Origin: Betaproteobacteria bacterium
GTDB lineage: Bacteria > Pseudomonadota > Gammaproteobacteria > Burkholderiales > Burkholderiaceae_C
Direction: 5' to 3'
DNA length: 36,007 bases
Assembly (NCBI GenBank): GCA_009921465.1
Contig: RFXS01000006.1
Coordinates: 1 to 36,007, forward strand
The translations under genes and the position numbers were made by a program. Shown here piece after piece: positions 33,370 through 36,007 of this stretch. Within the stretch, counting starts at the first letter, position 1. Every line of letters starts with the position of its first letter. The notes below the pieces were generated by a model, which did not search any database, was not told the DNA's origin, and saw only the letters and a program-made list of their open reading frames with translations.

Positions 33370-34887
33370 TCAGTCCGCAGCTGTGGGGGCCGCATCAGTG
33401 TCCCCACGCCGGCGGCGGCGGCGGCGGCGTTTTTTGGGTGCGTCAACATCTTCACTGCCGTCCGTTGGAGGTGATGCATCGGCCGGCGGATCAGCGCGAG
33501 GGGTGCGGGGCACTCGCTGGGTCCGCGTGGTGGTGGTGCGAAGCTGGTTGAGCAAATCCTCTCGGCCCAAATCGTCGGCCAGGCTGAAGGTTTGCCACCA
33601 ATCGGCCAACGCCTCGTCGACTTCACCCACATCGGCGCGCAAGCGCATGAAATCAAAACCCGCCCGAAAACGTGCCTGCTCAATCAAGGTAAAGGGCGCG
33701 CTGCCAGTGCGCTTATCAAAACGGGGTTGCATCATCCAAATTTCGCGCATGTCTGCGGCAAGTTTCCCGCGGCCAGATACGTCACCAATGCGTGCATCAA
33801 ACACCTCGTCGATGGCTTGTTGCAATGCGGGAAATGGGGGGGCGTGATCACGCAAACGGGCCCACGCTTGGCGCACATCCGACCACAGCACGCAAGCGAG
33901 CAAAAAGCTTGGCGCCACTGGCTTGCTTTCGCCCACTCGGCGATCGGTATCGGCCAAGGCCGCATTGACAAAGGGGTCTTCAGCGCGCTCCACCACCACA
34001 TCGAGCAAAGGATAAATGCCTTTTTGCAAGCCAACTGTCTGCAATTGGGCAATACTGGCCAAAGAATGTCCTGTCTGAAGCAATTTGAGCATCTCGTCGA
34101 ACAACCGACTTTGTGGCACATCGGCCAGCAAACCGACCAAGCGTTTGAGGGGCGCCGCGGTATGCGTTTCAATCTTGAAGCCCAAAGCGCTGAGCTTGGC
34201 CGCAAAGCGCACCGCGCGGATGATCCGCACAGGGTCCTCGCGATAACGCGCTGCCGGGTCCCCAATCATGCGCAGAAGCTTCTTTTTGGCGTCCTTCATG
34301 CCCCCGTGGTAATCCACCACGTCGCCCGTGAGCGGGTCGTAATACATGGCGTTGATGGTGAAGTCGCGCCGGGCTGCGTCTTCGTCTTGCGGGCCCCACA
34401 CGTTGTCACGCAAAACACGGCCACTGGCATCGACCGCATGCTTCATGCCCGCCAACTCAGACTTGCTGCTGCGCTCATTGCCCTTGACCTGTTGCGCATC
34501 GGCGCTGTCCAAATAGGCACGAAATGTCGACACCTCGATCACTTCATGTTCGCGTCCACGACCAAACACCACGTGAACGATGCGAAAGCGACGCCCAATG
34601 ATGAAGGCGCGCCGAAACAAGGCTTTGACCTCCTCAGGGGTGGCGTCGGTGGCCACATCAAAATCTTTGGGTGACAAACCCATCAACAAATCGCGCACAG
34701 CCCCGCCCACAATATAGGCAGCGAAGCCACGCTCTTGCAATGTTTTGACCACTTGCACAGCCCGATCATCGACGTGTTGCGCATCGATGCCGTGAACACT
34801 GGCAGAAATGACGTGGCGCTTGCCCAAGGTGGGCTTGTCGCCTGCGTCGCCGCGTCCAAGCAACTTGTCGATGAATTTTTTGATCAT
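33370..34887 (-). CDS. pcnB: poly(A) polymerase I
   Basis: Protein of 505 residues of the class-II nucleotidyltransferase family. It has the G-G-x-V-R-D helix GGAVRDLLMG (61-70), the metal-binding DFD (75-77) in SPKDFDVATDATPEE, and the RRDFTINAMYYDP segment that separates the catalytic and neck domains. Poly(A) polymerases rather than CCA enzymes are indicated by length and by the basic C-terminal tail KKRRRRRRRRGDTD. It adds 3' adenosine tails that promote RNA decay. Its start overlaps the HAD gene stop by four bases. Confidence 0.95.
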   Translation of the reverse strand: MIKKFIDKLLGRGDAGDKPTLGKRHVISASVHGIDAQHVDDRAVQVVKTLQERGFAAYIVGGAVRDLLMGLSPKDFDVATDATPEEVKALFRRAFIIGRRFRIVHVVFGRGREHEVIEVSTFRAYLDSADAQQVKGNERSSKSELAGMKHAVDASGRVLRDNVWGPQDEDAARRDFTINAMYYDPLTGDVVDYHGGMKDAKKKLLRMIGDPAARYREDPVRIIRAVRFAAKLSALGFKIETHTAAPLKRLVGLLADVPQSRLFDEMLKLLQTGHSLASIAQLQTVGLQKGIYPLLDVVVERAEDPFVNAALADTDRRVGESKPVAPSFLLACVLWSDVRQAWARLRDHAPPFPALQQAIDEVFDARIGDVSGRGKLAADMREIWMMQPRFDKRTGSAPFTLIEQARFRAGFDFMRLRADVGEVDEALADWWQTFSLADDLGREDLLNQLRTTTTRTQRVPRTPRADPPADASPPTDGSEDVDAPKKRRRRRRRRGDTDAAPTAAD

Positions 34888-35564
34888 GGGGATGTGAACA
34901 GTTCCAAAATAGGCCAGCCACGCTCTTGGGCCAGGGTGCGCAACCGTGCGTCGGGGTTGGTCGCCACAGGGTGGTTGACCTTCTCAAGCAAAGGCAAATC
35001 GTTGATGGAATCGCTGTAAAAAGTGCTGCGAATTCCCGACCAAGTCAAGCCCTGGTTCTCTAACCATTGTTGCAGACGCACGACCTTACCCACCCCAAAT
35101 GAGGGCGTGCCTGTTATTCGCCCCGTCAACTCACCACTGGGGTCACGCTCGAGTTGCACCGCGATCAAGGTATCGATGCCAAAGGCCTGGGCAATGGGCG
35201 CAGTCACAAATTCGTTGGTAGCGGTCACGATCAGCAAGCGGTCGCCTTGCTCACGGTGGCGCTGCACCAACGCTGTGGCCTGGGGCCGGATGGCTGGACC
35301 AATCACCTCGCGCATGAAGGCCTGGTGCGCCTCGGCGCTGGCTTTGAGCCCGCGCTGTCTGGCTGCCTGCGTGGCAAACCTGACATAGGCATGGATGTCG
35401 AGTTCACCTTGTTGGTATTGACGGTAAAAGTCATCGTTGCGCTGAGCAAAAGTTTGCGCATCCGTCCACCCCAAACGGGTGGTGAACTCGCCCCACGCGT
35501 GATCGGAATCCAGGGGCAAAAGGGTGTGATCCAGGTCAAAAAGGCAAATCGATTCCAAACCCAT
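34884..35564 (-). CDS. HAD-superfamily phosphatase, subfamily IB (SerB-like)
   Basis: Protein of 226 residues. Motif I is DLDHT (D10 nucleophile, D12 acid), then VTATNEF (motif II with the Thr), K at GVGKVVRLQQW (motif III) and YSDSINDLPLLEKV (motif IV). The cap domain at about 20-90 includes the helix DDFYRQYQQGELDIHAYVRFATQ. It fits the phosphoserine-phosphatase-like IB family often placed between hda and pcnB in Burkholderiales; the true substrate is not known. Spacing: 6 bases after hda, overlapping pcnB. Confidence 0.93.
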   Translation of the reverse strand: MGLESICLFDLDHTLLPLDSDHAWGEFTTRLGWTDAQTFAQRNDDFYRQYQQGELDIHAYVRFATQAARQRGLKASAEAHQAFMREVIGPAIRPQATALVQRHREQGDRLLIVTATNEFVTAPIAQAFGIDTLIAVQLERDPSGELTGRITGTPSFGVGKVVRLQQWLENQGLTWSGIRSTFYSDSINDLPLLEKVNHPVATNPDARLRTLAQERGWPILELFTSP

Positions 35565-35570
35565 CTTTCT

Positions 35571-36007
35571 TTACATTTGTTCCATCATCTCGCGCACCAA
35601 GGGCACGGTGATGGCCCGTTTGGTTTGCAATCCATAGCGGTCCAGTTGGTCCAACCAATGGATCAGGCTGGCCAAGTCTCGGCTGAAGCGATGGAGCAAA
35701 AAGTCCATCACCTCATCGCTCAAAAATAAGCCGCGGGCATCGGCATGTTGGCGCAGCACCGATCGGCGCTCTAATTCGGTCAACAACTGCAAATGGAATA
35801 CATGACCCCAAGCCAAGCGGGTGCGCAAGTCTTCGCGCACCGGCAAGTCACTCGGCGGCATGGCCCCACTGGCCAAGACCCAGCGCTGCTGGCCATCGGT
35901 GGCAGCGGTGGCATGTACAAACCAATTGAAAGCCGCATGCTGCTGAACTGCGTTGTACAAGTGCACGTCGTCGAGCAAAACCACTTGCCAATCTTCGCTG
36001 AACGCGC
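35571..36007 (-). CDS. hda: DnaA regulatory inactivator Hda, C-terminal part (5' truncated by window edge)
   Basis: About 145 residues are visible; the N-terminal Walker A lies outside the window. The Walker B VVLLDDVHLYN is near the edge. After it come the sensor-1 strand RWVLASGAMPPSDLP, the arginine-finger segment REDLRTRLAWGHVFHLQ and the lid domain. This matches Hda/DnaA-like AAA+ proteins; it lacks a DnaA domain IV and ends after TVPLVREMMEQM. Hda with the sliding clamp converts DnaA-ATP to DnaA-ADP after initiation. First visible gene of the hda-HAD-pcnB-folK operon. Confidence 0.9.
   Translation of the reverse strand, partial: AFSEDWQVVLLDDVHLYNAVQQHAAFNWFVHATAATDGQQRWVLASGAMPPSDLPVREDLRTRLAWGHVFHLQLLTELERRSVLRQHADARGLFLSDEVMDFLLHRFSRDLASLIHWLDQLDRYGLQTKRAITVPLVREMMEQM

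Noticed and set aside
33592-34674. Open frame of 360 codons on the + strand
   Set aside because: It lies opposite pcnB, whose catalytic motifs are intact on the other strand.

Overview
The window looks like a chromosomal segment of a Burkholderiales betaproteobacterium, most likely a Comamonadaceae freshwater type (Limnohabitans/Rhodoferax-like). This is inferred from the moderately high G+C, the recB-recD order, the rpsP-rimM-trmD-rplS operon, a hda-(HAD phosphatase)-pcnB-folK operon, and a TRAP-transporter catabolic cluster. No phage, integrase, insertion sequence or CRISPR array was seen. Genes are densely packed, many with 4-base ATGA start/stop overlaps, and no gene-free stretch exceeds 300 bases.

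Left part (1-5.5 kb): the 3' end of recB overlaps recD (RecBCD nuclease). Then come a reverse-strand PfkB sugar kinase and a small secreted protein of unknown function. From 4.6 to 12.7 kb lies a catabolic island built around one 76-bp divergent control region (about 6594-6668). To the left run a GntR/FCD regulator, an EthD-like small protein and an NAD-dependent epimerase/dehydratase. To the right run a fumarylacetoacetate-hydrolase-family enzyme, a complete DctP-DctQ-DctM TRAP transporter, an FAD-linked D-2-hydroxyacid-dehydrogenase-like oxidase and an SDR dehydrogenase. The enzyme set suggests uptake and oxidation of a sugar acid or hydroxyacid, ending in hydrolytic cleavage of a diketo acid. 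The substrate cannot be read from the sequence.

Middle part (12.7-22.8 kb) is accessory and less well understood. It holds a small membrane protein, a DUF1003-like membrane protein, a secreted protein with two GICHD/GG repeats, a ThDP enzyme coupled to a NIPSNAP protein, an orphan ModA-like binding protein without a signal peptide, and a PfkB/FruK-type hexose-phosphate kinase. The most unusual gene (18524-20764) encodes a 746-residue protein with a duplicated TerB-like domain, 21 in-register 12-residue repeats, a coiled coil and a Cys/His-rich tail. A secreted M14 zinc carboxypeptidase faces it.

Right part (22.9-36 kb) is housekeeping: tRNA-Ala(CGC), a DEAD-box RNA helicase, oligoribonuclease, an M48 protease overlapping rsgA, a CobD/CbiB-like membrane protein, a NudL-type Nudix hydrolase and the rpsP-rimM-trmD-rplS operon. 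The operon has a strong terminator and an unusually structured leader before rplS. It is followed by a GNAT acetyltransferase, a TM2-like protein, and folK, pcnB, a HAD phosphatase and a truncated hda at the right edge.
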